Positions 30,190-42,525 of a stretch of 64,000 nt of DNA are shown one piece after another. How positions within the stretch are numbered: the first letter of the stretch is position 1; each line of letters begins with the position of its first letter. Both the position numbers and the translations under genes were made by a program. Under the pieces are notes generated by a model. It saw only the letters and a program-made list of their open reading frames with translations, did not search any database and was not told where the DNA came from. This DNA is from Takakia lepidozioides (lineage: Eukaryota > Streptophyta > Takakiopsida > Takakiales > Takakiaceae): positions 54,620,001-54,684,000 of the forward strand of contig CM060733.1 of the NCBI GenBank assembly GCA_030704615.1, in the 5' to 3' direction.

Positions 30190-31610
30190 ATAGTCCCACC
30201 TTCTCGTCATTTGCCCCTAGGTCTCCAAAGCCTCCATCCTGCGCCCTTGTTGTGCATATCATGCAATCATCACACTCCACAACACCACATGTCGTTCAGC
30301 CATATTGACGAACACTTCCTTTGCATCCTCAATGCACCCACATTTGGCATACATGTCCACTAGGGCAGTGTTCAGAATGACAGGTGCAATTCCAGATTTG
30401 ATGATGCCACCATGCATCTCTTTGCCCTTTTCCAGGGCTGCCAGGCTTGCACGAGCATTGCAAACACACAAACGTGATCTGGTTACACTTCACCCCTTCC
30501 CCCATCATTTGCTCATAGGTCTCCAAGGCCTCCATCTCGGGCCCCTGCTGTGCATATCCTGCAAGCATGGCATTCCATGACACCATATCTTGTTCAGCCA
30601 TACTGTTGAACACTCCCTTTGCATCCTCGATGCACCCACATTTTGCATACATGTCCACCAGCCTCCAGGGTATTGTTCAGAATGACATCGGGTACAATCC
30701 AGCTCTGACAATGTCACCATGGATCTCTTTGCCCTTTTCCAGGGCTGCCAGGCTTGCACATGCATTGCAAATGCACACAAATGTGATGTGGTTGGGCTTC
30801 ACCTTCCCCCATCATTTGATCATAGGTCTCCAAAGCCTCCATACCAAGTCCCTGTTGTGCATACCCTGCAAGCATCGCGTTCCATGACACCACATCTCGT
30901 TCAGCCATAGACTTGTTGAAAACTCCCTTCGCATCCTTAATGCACCCACATTTCGCATACATATCCACCAGGGCAGGGTTCAGAATGACATCTGGTACAA
31001 TTCCAGCTTTGACGATGTCACCATGGATCTCTTTCCCCTTTTCCAGAGCTCCCCTGCTTGCACACATTGCAAACACAAGCAAATGTGATGTGGTTGGGCT
31101 TCACCCCTTTGTGCAGCATTTGCTCATAGGTCTCCAAAAGCATTCCTACCACACCCATGCTTGGTAAATCCTGCCAACATTATATTCCACATGATCAAAG
31201 ATCGTTGAGGCATTCTGTTGAATACTTGGTGAGCATCCATGATGCTCCCACACTTAACATACATGTTGACAAGGGTGTTGAGTAGGAAAACATTTGGTGT
31301 GAATCCACTGTAGATAATGTGAGTGTGCACCTACTTTCCAGCTTCCGGACCTTGAATCATCTTGATGCACTTAAGCAAGAGACAGACATACGTACCTGAA
31401 TCTGCTGAAATGCCTCATTGGTTTAAAGTCTGTAGAGCCTCTATCAGTCTGCCTGCCTCACAAAGCATCTTCACATGCCCAGAAGTGCCAGAAGAGGCAT
31501 TGTGGACTCCCTCTCTTGATCCTCTTTCAGAAGCTGTGGTCATGGTTGAGGTGCCTAATTTACCAACTGTGCCGCTGCAGCTGCTGCCTTTAGTTGACCA
31601 TCTACCCATG
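30190..31610 (-). pseudogene. PPR protein gene, copy 1, decayed
   Basis: Minus strand. After an N-terminal part (GHVKMLCEAGRLIEALQTLNQ) come pentatricopeptide repeats of the PLS type found in organellar RNA-editing and processing factors: HTHIIYSGFTPNVFLLNTLV, NMYVKCGSIMDAHQVFNRMP, GKEIHGDIVKAGI, VDMYAKCGCIKDAKGVFN and SWNAMLAGYAQQG, repeated three to four times in tandem. Stops are TGA after TLNQ (where copy 2 has GGA) and TAG after EAGK (where copy 2 has CAG), with frameshifts between repeats. No C-terminal E/DYW part was seen. It is inactive. Confidence 0.82.
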
Positions 31611-33350
31611 TAGGTTTCTTGTGGCTATTGATCCACATGGAACCATAGGTAATCTTGAGCTTGAAATCTGGCCCTCTTGGATGAATCTGGACCCACACTC
31701 TATCCCTGCACTTTCAGCTATCATGCCTCTCCACAAATAGTGCATTCATCCTTGCCTTGCTGCTAGCAGCTAACAATGACAGCCTAGATTGTTCTAGGAA
31801 ACACCCAACTCAGCTTATCACACTAGTTCCTACGCTCAATTGCATCTGCTATTCTCTGTAATCCCACAGACATTCATTTTTTTGCCTCGATTGTCCCACC
31901 ATTGATGACAGCTTCTCCTCGTCTCTATTACCTGTTTCTGGATACTTTCCTGTTGTTACATTGGCCATATCATGTCAGTCACTCCAAACTATCAAAGGTT
32001 CACTCAACCAGCTAACTTGCAAAATTCAACATGAAAATTTAAGGACGACTCTGATAACATGGAAAAATAGGCTAAAATGTGTTGAAGGTGCCTTCATTAG
32101 CAGTGCCTTGTTCTATCATGTGCTGCTGCTGCTTCTATTTCCAGTTGACCATCTACCCATGCAGATTTCTTGTAGCCATTGATCCACAAGGAATCAGAAG
32201 TAATCTTATGTTTGAAACCGGGTCCTCTTGGATGAATCTAGACCTTTGTCCCTAGTCCTTCAGCTATCCCTGTCTGTGTAGAAAATCATGAATACATCTC
32301 AGCCTTGCTGCTAGCAGCTGACTAACGGCGTGAAGTTCTTCCAGCAAACCCCAACCCTAATGATGAGAGGGCAAAACAGACTGCCAAAAGTTTGAAGAAG
32401 AAGGTGTTCACCACATTGTCTTTGACCTTGTGTCATGACGCATGGAGGATTTAACCGATCATCAACCCAAAATGACCTCATGTGTGCTGCTTGTGTCTGT
32501 AGTCAGGTAATGTAGGATTGGTCAGACTCGACAAGTGTTCATTCCACCGCTTCTCCTCATTCTGTTATCTGTTTTTAGATACTTTCCTGCTACCACATCG
32601 GCAGAAAACTTGTCAAGTCACCCCAAACCATCCACAGATCCACCTAATGAGCTAACTTACAGCATTCAATATGCATCTCAGAACCGAGTCTGATGAGAGG
32701 GCAAAACAAGTTGAAATAGGTGGAAGAAGAAGGTGCCCTCACCACATTTCCTCGACCTTGTGTTATGACCCATGGAGGATTTGACTGACCATGAACCCAA
32801 GAGGACCTCTTGTGTGTGTTGCTTGTGTCTGTAGTCAAGTAATGTCGAATTGGTCTGTGAGAACCACCACGGTGCAGCTGAGCGGGCAGAGGTTGAAACA
32901 CGGCCTACTAAGACCAAGATGACTCTCCCAAGAACCTTGTAAATATCAGGACGAATACCAAATCATGGTAGTAACAGGAGCCAAGAGCCCACCTTTGCAG
33001 GATGGACAACACACCTTGTGATTGCAGTTGTCCCACCATCATGAAGGATCTTTATAAAACTCATGCCAGCTCACATCACGAGCGAGCTAACTTGTAGAAC
33101 TCTACATGAAATTTTAGGGACGACTCTGATAACAGGGCAAAACAAGGTGAAATGTGCTGAAGAAGGTACCTTCATTAGCAGCGAATTGTTCTATCAATTG
33201 TGTTGCTGCCACTTCTGTTTCCAGGATGACATCTGGTACAATTCCAGCTTTGACAATGTCATTATGGACCTCTTTCCTCTTTTCCAGAGCTCCCAGCTAT
33301 GCGTAAGGAAGACTGACAAGGATTACTGGTCAACGAGGACATCTCAATAG
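31611..33350. repeat. Duplicated PPR-flank blocks within the CACTA element
   Basis: A block with the words TTGACCATCTACCCATG, CTTGTAGCYATTGATCCA, CTTGCTGCTAGCAGCTGACAA and GTTCTRGGAAACACCCAACT occurs at about 31590-31830, 32140-32350, 34915-35130 and 35480-35690. A second block with AGCTAACTTGCARAATTCAAC and GGGACGACTCTGATAACA recurs at 32000, 33075 and 35740. They are upstream and untranslated parts of the PPR gene copied several times. 33350-34510 and the stretch to 36720 show no other gene. Confidence 0.7.
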
Positions 33351-34519
33351 CTGCTTGTTGGTCTGAAACCCTAGGATGGGATCAGCACAGTTTGTACCCA
33401 CCCCTTCTCTCTTATCCTACACATTATAGAGAACAGTGCTTGTTTCTGTGACTAATTCAGGCCTGGCACTCACAAAAACTATTGTGAATTGGGGAGTCAT
33501 ACAACCATGACACCGCTAATCAGATGAAGGACACTTCAACACTGGATTCGGCAGACCAAAACAGTCATGGGCACACATAACACAACACAGTTACATGAGG
33601 GAATGAATTCATATATGTGACTACTCCGCACAGTAAGCAGAGGCTGCCAGGCATGGCCCAGACCTGCACAGATACGTTCACTCGATAACCATTACACATC
33701 CTAAAAAAAAAAATGAACTCCTAAACATACAAAACTATTCGAGAGGCCAAATTAGCAAACACCCAGACATGACATGGGCAGACATGGTCAATACAAGAGG
33801 GCCAAACATTTCAGCCCACTATACAATCCATCACTCATTCCAGGCAGATAACACATATGAAAGAAAACACACACAAGGATCATTAAGGACCAATTTCGAA
33901 AGGGAAGGATTAATATACATACCTGAGTCGGGAATTTGCATACATGCATAGCAACAACATGTGCAGCAAGTGTTTGGAAGCCATGACCATGTTGCATAAA
34001 TCTGACTTAGTGAGTAGCCTCAGTTAACCCACTGGATGTCACCAAAGGCAAGATTGGACTTTCAGAAACGAGGCATGTTGCGAATTTGAAGTTCCAAGCT
34101 ATGTAGACCAATTTCAACTCCCCTAAAAACACCAAAGCACCCTATGTCTAATAATGGAAAACCTAGCTTTCGTACCACAAATTTATGATGGCTAGAAAAA
34201 ACAGGCAGTTAAGATCAAACCCACCACTGAATTTGTTAGGTCAAACCAAATATTGTCTGTTTTGAAAACCAAAAAAAGAAAAAGGTACCTCCTAAAACAC
34301 TAAGTCTGGAGAATTGAACAGCAAAATCAATAGACTGGGGAGCAGTCTACTTGCACAAGTAAGATTTTCAGCAACAGATTTCCGGCCTGAATAACTACCT
34401 ACTGATGATGCTTTGCAAACCTCCAAAAAACAGGCACTCACTATTCAGTGGGTACCTGTGATACTGTTTGAAGTTGCAACAGTGCCATAGAGATCCTCAC
34501 TTAGGGCACCAGAGAGAAA

Positions 34520-35021
34520 CACTAGTGAAAACTACAAACTCCAAAGCAGAATTTCAATTCTGTGGACAGCCTGGGTGGGTGCAAACAGCACAAGTGGGTG
34601 TTGAGTAGAATTTTTTTTGGTGTGAATCCACTTTGGATAATGTGAGTGTGCACCTGCTTTCCAGCTTCCAAACCTTCCATCTTGATGCACTTAAACAAGA
34701 GACAGACATACATATCTGAATTTGCTGAAATGCCTCCTTGGTTTAGAGTCTGTAGAGCCTCTGTCAGGCTGCCTGCCGCACAAAGTATCTTTACATGCCC
34801 AAAAGTGCCAGAAGGGCATTGTGGACTCCCTCTCTTGATCCTCTAATTTCAGAAGTTGTGGTCATGGTTGAGGTGCCTGATTTTATCAACTGTGCCGCTG
34901 CAGCTACTGCCTTTAGTTGACCATTTACCCATGCAGGTTTATTGTAGCTACTGATCCACCTGGAATCAAGGTAATCTGGATCTTGAAGTCTAGCCCTCTT
35001 TTTATGAATCTGGACCCACAC
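34520..35021 (-). pseudogene. PPR protein gene, copy 2, N-terminal fragment
   Basis: Same N-terminal sequence as copy 1: a low-complexity start (MTTTSEIRGSREGVHNAL), then TLNQGGISANSD, LLFKCIKMEGLEAGKQVHTH and IIQSGFTPKKILLNTH, where it stops matching. It keeps sense codons where copy 1 has stops, so it shows the ancestral reading. It ends abruptly at about 34580. Confidence 0.75.
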
Positions 35022-35771
35022 TCTATCCCTGCTCCTTCAGCTATCCATACCTCTGCACAAATCATGCATACATCCTTGCCTTGCAGCTGATAATGACAGC
35101 CTAGATTTATTCTAGGAAACACCCAACTCAGCTTATTACACTAGTTCCTATACTGAATTGCGTCTGCTACTCTCCTGTAATCTAACAGGCATTCACCTTT
35201 TTGCCTCGGTGTCCCACCATTGACTGGGGTCAGAAAAGTATTCATTCCACAGCTTCTCCTCATCTCTTCATCTCTCTTACGTGGTTTTGGATACTTTCCA
35301 GTTGTCACAGTGGCAGTATCATGTCAAAGTCACTCCAAACTACATTCACTCAACCAGCTCACTTACAGAATTCAACATGGAAATTTAGGGCCGATTCTGA
35401 TAAGAGGGAAAATGTGTTGAAGAAGGTGCCTTGATTACCAGTGTCTAATTTTATCAGTTAAGCCGCTGTTGCTGCAGCATCCAGTTGACCATCTACCCAT
35501 GCAGGTTTCTTGTAGCTATTGATCCAAGGAATCATAAGTAATCTTGGCCCTCTTGGATGAATCTGGACCCACTCTCTATCCCTGCTCCTTCAGCTATCTC
35601 TGCCTCTACACAAATCATGCACACATCTTTGTCTTGCTGCTAGCAGCTGACAATGACAGCCTAGATCTGTTCCAGCAAACACCCTAACCAGTTCCTATAT
35701 TGACTTGCGCTTCCAACAGGCATTCACTTTTTTGCACCAACGAGCTAACTTGCAGAATTCAACCTGAAAAT

Positions 35772-36560
35772 TTAGGGACGACTCTGATAACAGGGAAAAC
35801 AGGCTGAAATGTGTTGAAGAAGGTGCTCATAGGTCTCCAAAGCCTCCATCCCGCGCCCTTGTTGTGCATATCCTACAGTCATCGCACTCCACGATACCAC
35901 ATCTCGTTCAGCCATACTGTTGAACACTCCCTTTGCACCCTCGATGCACCCACATTTTGCATACATGTCCACAAGAGTACTGTTCAGAATGACATGGGGT
36001 ACAATTCCAGCTCTGACAATGTCACCATGGACCTCTTTGCCCTTTTCCATGGCTGCTAGGCTTATGCATGCATTGCAAATGCAATCAAACGTGATGTGGT
36101 CGGGCTTCACCCCTTCCGCCATCATTTGATCATAGGTCTCCAAAGCCTCCTTCCCGCGGCCTTGCTGTGCATATCCCATAAGCATCATTCAGCCATACTG
36201 TTGCAAACTCCCTTCACATCCTCGATGCACCCACATTTCGCATACATGTCCACGAGGGTGATATTGCAAACTTAAACGAACGTGACCCGGTCCGGCTTCA
36301 CCCCTTCCCGCATTATTTGCTCGTACGTCTCCGAAGCCTCTATACCACGCCCCCACTGTGCATATCCTCGCCCTTCCTACATCATTTGCTTAAGAATAAG
36401 CTCAAGAAAGTTGCATCAGTGCTCAAGTATAGGTTGCAAAGCCTCAACCCCACGCCCCTGCATTGCATATCCTGCGATCATCCCGTTCCATGACATAAGT
36501 TCTCCTTGCTTCAGCTCGATACTACGAAAACATATGGTAGCGCGGGAGACAAAAAGGTGC
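35772..36560 (-). pseudogene. PPR protein gene, copy 3, internal repeats
   Basis: Minus strand. An open part of about 138 codons encodes MGYAQQGRGKEALETYDQMM, GVKPDHITFDCICNACISLA, GKEVHGDIVRAGIVP, VDMYAKCGCIEGAKGVFN and SWSAMTVGYAQQG, close to the repeats in copy 1. Further repeat remnants continue to about 36560 with broken frames. It starts in the middle of a repeat and is a fragment. Confidence 0.78.
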
Positions 36561-36719
36561 TAAGTCCCAGCCCTCTGTGTTCACGACTGAACATGGGCAA
36601 CCCTAAAGCAATTTTTTGAATTTTTTAACTTTTTGCACTTTGTGTCATTCCATTGATACAAGTGCTTTGTTAAAATTAGATGGATGAGGTCATCCAATGG
36701 ATGAACCCATTCATGTATA

Positions 36720-37080
36720 TGCCTTAAGATGCCATGTGTAGTGATGTAGTCATATAAACATAGCTATGAAACCTACTGTAATTATGTAGTCATAAGCTTT
36801 TATGGCATGTCATCAATGTGTAGTAGTGGTGTAGTCATTTAGTCATAAGCTTATATGGCACGTATCTGACGTGTAGTATTGCGTATGACTACTAGTTATA
36901 TAAACCAAGCATGTGTTCTTGGTCAACAATGTTTGACCACAGCTCCTAGTCATGTAGTAACATGTATGACTTCATTAGGTTAAAATATATTAAAATACGC
37001 CCAACAATGGGTTTCATCACTATGTAGTCACACATATAGTCATGGTTACCAAGGTTTATATTACCCATAGTCATAAAAAT
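36720..37080. repeat. CACTA subterminal repeats, right
   Basis: Words such as GATGTAGTCATA, TTATGTAGTCATAAGC and GTGTAGTCAT are repeated up to the right terminus, inverted with respect to those at the left end. Confidence 0.75.
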
Positions 37081-37097
37081 GACAATCTGTACTAGTG

Positions 37098-39180
37098 CGC
37101 GCATGAGCGGACAACAGACCTGGTGCTGTGGATGGCAGCCTTGCGGGACTCTCTCCTCGCAGAAATGCCGGACTGGCGACCCAATGCCTTCACTGTGGAC
37201 GATGCCGACACCGAAATTTAGCCATTACGTAAGTTTCGCGTACCCTCCTGTACACTCGCGTGCAAGTCCGTCGCTTGCGTCCATTGTCTGTCTCTTTGGC
37301 AAGTCCCCTGCCATACAACGCAGTCCTGGCTGCAAATCCGGCCCATTCCTTTTTACAAGTCTGCTGGCAAACTAGTCCACTGATAATGTCCTCTAGCGAA
37401 GTCCGTTATAAGACTCACTTGCGCAAGTATGCTGCAAGGTCAGTCTACTCGGGTGTGCTGCCAGCAAAGTCTGGGTAAGTCTGCTACCGGTCTTCTAAGG
37501 GCAAATCCGCTGGCAGGCCAGTCTGCCGGAGAGGACTGTTCGCAAGCAGTCCGCTGCAAGACTCACGTGCGCCAGTCTGCTGCGACCTCAGTCTGGTCCA
37601 GCAAGTCCACTGGCAGGCGAGTCCGCCGGAGGGGACTGTTCGCAAGCAATCCGCTGCAAGACTCACGTGTGTTAGTCTGTTGCGACCTCAGTCTGGTCTA
37701 GCAAGTCCGCTGGCAGGCAGGTCTGCCGGAGGGGACTGTTCGCAAGTAGTCCGCTGCAAGACTCACGTGCGTCGGGCTGCTGCGACCTCATTTCTGGTCC
37801 AGCAAGTCCGCTGGCAGGCGAGTCTGCCGAAGGGGACTGTTCGGAAGTCTGTTGGCAACCCAGTCCGCTCGAGATGCTCTCTGGCCAAGTCCGTTGCAAG
37901 ACTCACTTACGTAAGTCCACTGCGAGGTCAGCGTGGTCAGGTCTGCTGGCGGTGACGTGAGGGCAACACTCATGGCATGTTAGAGTGGGCGAGTTTGCTG
38001 CCTTAATCCGTTGGGCAAGTCCATTGGAACAGGCGGGCAGACCAGTCCACCGGAGAGTCTACTGGATTAGTGCCCAAGTCCACCGGCAAAGTCATCTTTG
38101 AAGTCTCTCGTGTGGGCATGTGTACTTTACAGGGTTGTTTTCCAAGGAATGCTCATTTTCCTGTGCCTTTGGCATGTCCGGCGGGCTTGGGTGAAGCAAT
38201 CATGCGCGAAAACCAAAGATCCTATCACTGCCGCAAACTTGCTGAAAGATATGGGAGACCTCATGTACTATAGAGGTGAACCTGCAAGCAATCCCAAAGA
38301 AGGTCTTGTGTGGGTAGCAACAACGCTCCGACGCATGAGAAAGAAATATCCGAATGGGCATGAATTTCTGGACTACATCGATAAGGAATGACGTCCTAAA
38401 ATAACAATGTGATGTACAACAGCTCGCCATGTTCCGCATGCCAGACAAGACACAAACGCTAGCATTGAGGCATACCATGGAAACTTGAAGGCAAGACTGA
38501 GGATGGGGAAAGACAAAATGACTGGGCGTAGAGTGGATTGGCTCATATTCACAGGCCGTGTGCTAACACACTACTGGTATGCAATTCACCTGAAGACGCA
38601 CGGATCCATAAGGAATGACAAACATGAGAAGTACAAGTCCAATTCTATGCTTGCGGCACGCGATATCCTAGCTTGCAATGTCACTCTTCCGTTCCATCCT
38701 GGGCAACCAACCTATGTTCTAAGCACCAATCACCCAAACACAATTTACATTGTTTACAACCCCGGATGCAAATGGGCTTCTTGCACTTGCCCATGGGCAA
38801 TGAAGGGCAATTTGTGCAAGCATCAAGTCCAAGTCCTGACGTTGCTTCAACCACACTTGCAGGATGGACTCATAGTGCGCGCTTGTGGCACGGCGCCGGG
38901 AACCATTCATAGAGGATTGCATAATGTGTTTAAGATTCATGCAAGTGGCGGCAACGAAGAGGGTTTGGGAAATGCAACAGAGGGCCCTTCCACAGATGAC
39001 TTCCCCTATGATGCGGAGCCTGTCCTCGTACCATCCTCCATGGACGAAGAATTTGCAGACATACTTCGCATTGTTGGTGACGACAAACACCTGGAGAAAC
39101 ATGTGTTGTCTTCTCTTCGTATCTGTAGGGGGCAGCTTGTTGATATTCTTCTCATGAGTAGACCAGTCTCCTGGTTCTGA
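37098..39180 (+). pseudogene. Outer MULE transposase, C-terminal part with SWIM zinc finger
   Basis: Exon 37098-37208 encodes TTDLVLWMAALRDSLLAEMP and RPNAFTVDDADTEI, then a TAG just before a strong donor (GTAAGT, about 37209). After an intron of about 920 bases (acceptor TTTACAG at 38131) the gene resumes with FLCLWHVRRAWVK, VATTLRRMRKKYPNGHEFLDYIDKE and RQDTNASIEAYHGNLKARLR. RRVDWLI and VLTHYWYAIHLKTHGSIRN follow, and then a SWIM zinc finger, CKWASCTCPWAMKGNLCKH. It ends in an acidic tail. SWIM fingers are usual in MULE transposases. Stops and frame changes (about 37207 and 38390) show that it is dead. Confidence 0.8.
37503..37900. repeat. 100-bp tandem repeat in the outer transposase intron
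   Basis: Four units start AAGTCCGCTGGCAGGC at 37503, 37603, 37703 and 37804. They share GGGGACTGTTCGCAAG, CCGCTGCAAGACTCACGTGC and TGCTGCGACCTCAGTCTGG. The units are themselves made of AGTCYGCTG-like words. Looser versions extend from 37250 to 38090 and fill most of the intron. Confidence 0.85.
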
Positions 39181-39184
39181 ACCT

Positions 39185-39640
39185 GCCTCCACCCGGCTAA
39201 CCAGTGAGCCTCATGCGGTCTGCCCATCAGACTGGCCATTCTGAGTATGGTGGACTCTCACTTACTCCAGACTTGGCAGACTACTGGCCAATGCCATCCA
39301 TGTGTACTCTACCACTCCGGTGACTCTCGACAGTCTGCTCACCAGTGTCGACTCATGGTTCCCAATCGTATCTGTCAGTCTGCCGGACTGGTCCCAACTC
39401 CTCAGTCTGTCGGACTTTCGTCAGTCTGGCGACATTGCCCTCTCATAACGTCTGCTCACCAGCCTAGGCATACCCTCTTCGCGTACTCTGGCAGTGTGCT
39501 GACTCTCGGCTGTTTGCTTACCAGTGGACTCCCTTGGTATGTTAAACAAAATGATTGTGTGTGCTCGCACTGTGCAAGGGTAAGTCCGCTTAACAACATG
39601 CAGTGAATTGGTCACAACGAGTACTCCACACTGCACTCAT
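39185..39640. repeat. CAGTCTGCTCACCAGTG-type repeats between convergent genes
   Basis: Irregular CAGTCTGCT, CTCACCAGTC and CTCTGGCAGT words between the 3' ends of the outer transposase and the Ulp1 gene. No gene is visible. Confidence 0.55.
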
Positions 39641-40249
39641 AATCGATCAATAGGATGTGTATGCAAAGTCATCTTTTATTTCGTTGCAAATGCTCAAAAG
39701 CATGCTTACATGACAAATGCGTCCTATGGTGCACCTCTAATCTCGGGCCAAGACGGATATCTATGAGGATACTGCTTTCTCAGCAACGACCAAACCAGTC
39801 AAGATGTACTAAAGACACTACATCCGTTGGCCAAGTGCAAACTTGAACGTAAACCAGTATTTCATGAAAGGTACTCCTCTCTCTGCCCTTTTAGAAGAGG
39901 TTCGACTATGCCCAGTTTGTAGCCATTCATAATATCCTTGGATGAAGGACATGACGTAAAACCCACATTCCCAGCTGAATGGCTGTTGGGGCACTTCAGG
40001 CTGGTTGAACTGAAATGCCCTAACCTCCTCCCAACCCGGTGAATCAACACTGTAGCCTAAACACTCCGCATGCAGCTTCCGTATCCATGACAAAACATAT
40101 GGGCAACCATGCAAAGACTCGATGAAGTTCATGTGAGTGTAGCAGCCTTTCCGCACGTCGATGACAACAACACTCCAATGCCCCTTGCAAGACGATTCTC
40201 ATGCATCTCACGGCAGCAGTCCTCTCAGTAGACCACTCCAACTACCTCT

Positions 40250-40545
40250 CTAGCAGATTCTACAAACTCGCAAGTAGGCTGGGTCTTGGTCCTAGTACAC
40301 TCAGCCGACTCAGCAGACTCACGACTCAGCATACTCATCACTCAGCAGACTCATCACTCAGCAGACTCAGCATAATGAGCAGACTCAGCAGACTCGGCAG
40401 ATTGAGCAAACTCAGGAGAGTGGGCAGATCGAGCAGATTGTCCTCATTCAAAAGACTGGGCAGATTTTCTAGACTGAGCAGACTGAATGGACTCAACCAG
40501 CGAGAGGCCAGTGTGAACGGAGTGACGTCATTCAAAAGACTGGCC
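40250..40545. repeat. CAGCAGACTCAG-type repeat array
   Basis: Words such as AGCAGACTCAGCA and GGCAGATTGAGC are repeated about twenty times. They lie in the presumed intron of the Ulp1 gene just upstream of its protease exon. The open frames with SRLSRLS come only from the repeat. Confidence 0.75.
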
Positions 40546-40736
40546 CGACAAAACACACTGGGTATGCGAGATCTACCACAATCGGAACGATTATATGATG
40601 GCAGTCTTTTATGTCTTTGACGAACCGACGGACGCTCCAGCAAGAATGCAGATTGTCCACTAGCCTTTCCCATGGCCTGTCCTAGTATGTCATCATACGA
40701 GACCACGTTGAGGCTGGCAATAATGCAGGGTTGACT

Positions 40737-41038
40737 GGACCAAAATGGACGTTACCAGCATAGTTTTAGATGACTGCAATTGATGGTGTCATCAATTGAA
40801 ATTGAATTAACTCATTAAAACCAGCAAATATTATGTCATTGGATTCCTAGCTTCAATATGCACCCATAGCAACTCTCCAATCATGAATCCGATAAGAAAT
40901 GACTCCGATATGGACTTTTGAACACCGTCATTGTGGACTGTTATCGCAATGAATGGAATTACAATGGACTCAAGTTCTCCTATGTGCCATTAGTGAATTC
41001 CATTGTAATTTGGACATAAGGTGGCCATTTTGGTCCAC
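40737..41038. mobile_element. Possible MITE with TGGACCAAAATGG ends
   Basis: TGGACCAAAATGG at 40737-40749 is the exact complement of CCATTTTGGTCCA at 41026-41038. A second inner inverted pair (GGAATTACAATGGA with TTCCATTGTAATTT) lies near 40956 and 40997. The interior is AT-rich and non-coding. A further partial end copy (GCCATTTTTGGTCCACTC) is at 41430. The stretch 41040-41400 is AT-rich with nothing recognisable. Confidence 0.5.
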
Positions 41039-42069
41039 ATTATAGGTATGGATTTGAAGTGGCAAAATCATTTGTCATTTGACTCATATGGACTAATATA
41101 TGTCAAAAAAATAGGCGTTTTTTGAAAAGTCCATAGCTCATCTTGTTTTTTGGATTTTGGGTGTCATTGTTTTTCTAGAAGTATAAAAACCTATAATCTT
41201 CAATGTCTAGGTGTCATAGTGATTTGTTTTTGTAAACTCTAATTTTTAATTTTTCATAAATTCTCTAAATAATAGACTAAAATATTTAATGAATTATATC
41301 TTTAATATTTAGGGTAGGACTCTTTACTAAATATGTTCAGTATACCATTATCTATCACTAAAAATATATTTTGGGATAGTATCCTCAACTTTTGTTTTTT
41401 GGTCATGGACTTTCATGGAGCAGGATCTGCCATTTTTGGTCCACTCAACCCTGCAACTGCCCTGGGAGGACTACTCACTGGTGCATTTGTCACTGAAGAA
41501 CCACTTCCTTGTCCGTATCCAATGCCATTTTGCGGTCCTTGTTCATGAAGACAGCGGACTTGCCTTTCTTCGCAGGCTTCTTGGCAACATGACCCTCCCG
41601 AACTTCTTGAGTCTGCTCCACGACAGTCCGCTTCTTTGCTCTACTTGTGCCCTGGGATTCGGCAACTATTGTGGCTGTGTTCGATGCAGCAGACTGACGA
41701 AGTGATGCGGTCTTGCTTCGCAACACGACTGTGTCTGCAGGTTTGTTCACATTTGCAGGACCTACATTGGCAGCCTCACGGGTCGCATGTGTTGATCTAA
41801 TCCGTGCATCTATTGGCGTTACAAGCCACCTTTTCTGGTTGTGGAGCCAACGTGAGTAGCATAGGCGGATTGTGGAATTGCCTGGGAGGGAAATGGTGTC
41901 TTAAAGTCTTGTAGGTACAACAGATCCTGTCTATACACAGAAATTGAACATAAATCTGAAATCACAGAGGTGGAAGACGGCAGGGCACAACCTGTACGGC
42001 GTCATTGGAAATAAGCGACTGGGCAGACTGCTCCCCTGCTTGAACGCCCAAGTCCGGACCTGCTGTAGC

Positions 42070-42525
42070 CAGGGGCACTATGACAGATTCTGTGTGCGCG
42101 ACATATTGGTCCTCAGTCTGTCCAATGTTATCGTCAGTCTGTTGCTCAGTATCCTCAGTCTGGTCAGCCTGGTGCTCAGTCTGCTCGCCGCTTTGGTCAG
42201 TCTGCTGTTGAGTCTGGTGGACACTCTCGTTTGCGGGGGGAATGGCATGTTGGCCCTTAGTGTGCTGCTCAGTGTTCTCAGTCTGGTCAGTCTAGTGCTC
42301 AGTCTGCTCGCCGCTCTAGTCAGTCTGCTGTCGAGTCTGGTGGAGACTCTCGTGGGCGGGGGGAACGGCATGTTGGCCCTTAATCTGACCATGTTCAGCG
42401 TCAGTCTGCTGCTCATTGTCCTCAGTCTGGTCAGTCTGGTGCTCAGTCTGCTTTTTGCTATGGTCAGTCTGTTGTTCAGCGGCCTGGTGGTCACTCTTGT
42501 GGTCGGTCTGCTCTTACAGGGAGGA
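42070..42525. repeat. CAGTCTGCTGCTCAGT array coding a Gln-Thr-Asp repeat
   Basis: Two larger units of about 140 bases, each ending in GGGGGAAYGGCATGTTGGCCCTTA, are built from CAGTCTGGTCAGTCTG words. On the minus strand one frame reads as an acidic, Gln/Thr-rich repeat (QTDQTEDTEQQTD) continuous with the flanking Ulp1-gene exons. It may therefore be coding. A similar array is at 43010-43390. Confidence 0.65.

Larger units (their letters stand above)
29332..37097. mobile_element. Non-autonomous CACTA element filled with PPR gene copies
   Basis: The ends are inverted repeats of about 30 bases starting CACTAGTACAGATT and running to TTTTTATGACTA, with two differences. The 3-bp flanks are TGC on the left and CGC on the right, one mismatch from a duplication. 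Both subterminal regions (29350-29790 and 36720-37080) carry many TGACTACA words, pointing inward from each end, as CACTA elements show for transposase binding. No transposase was found inside; the interior is decayed PPR sequence and duplicated non-coding blocks. It lies in the outer MULE transposase gene. Confidence 0.82.

Noticed and set aside
37503-37900. Regular 100-bp repeats resembling a CRISPR array
   Set aside because: The whole unit is repeated with no unique spacers, and it lies in a eukaryotic intron.
40338-42494. Long frames of SRLSRLS or TRLTRLR repeats
   Set aside because: They are alternative frames of the CAGTCTGCT satellite; the Gln-Thr-Asp frame fits the flanking exons better.
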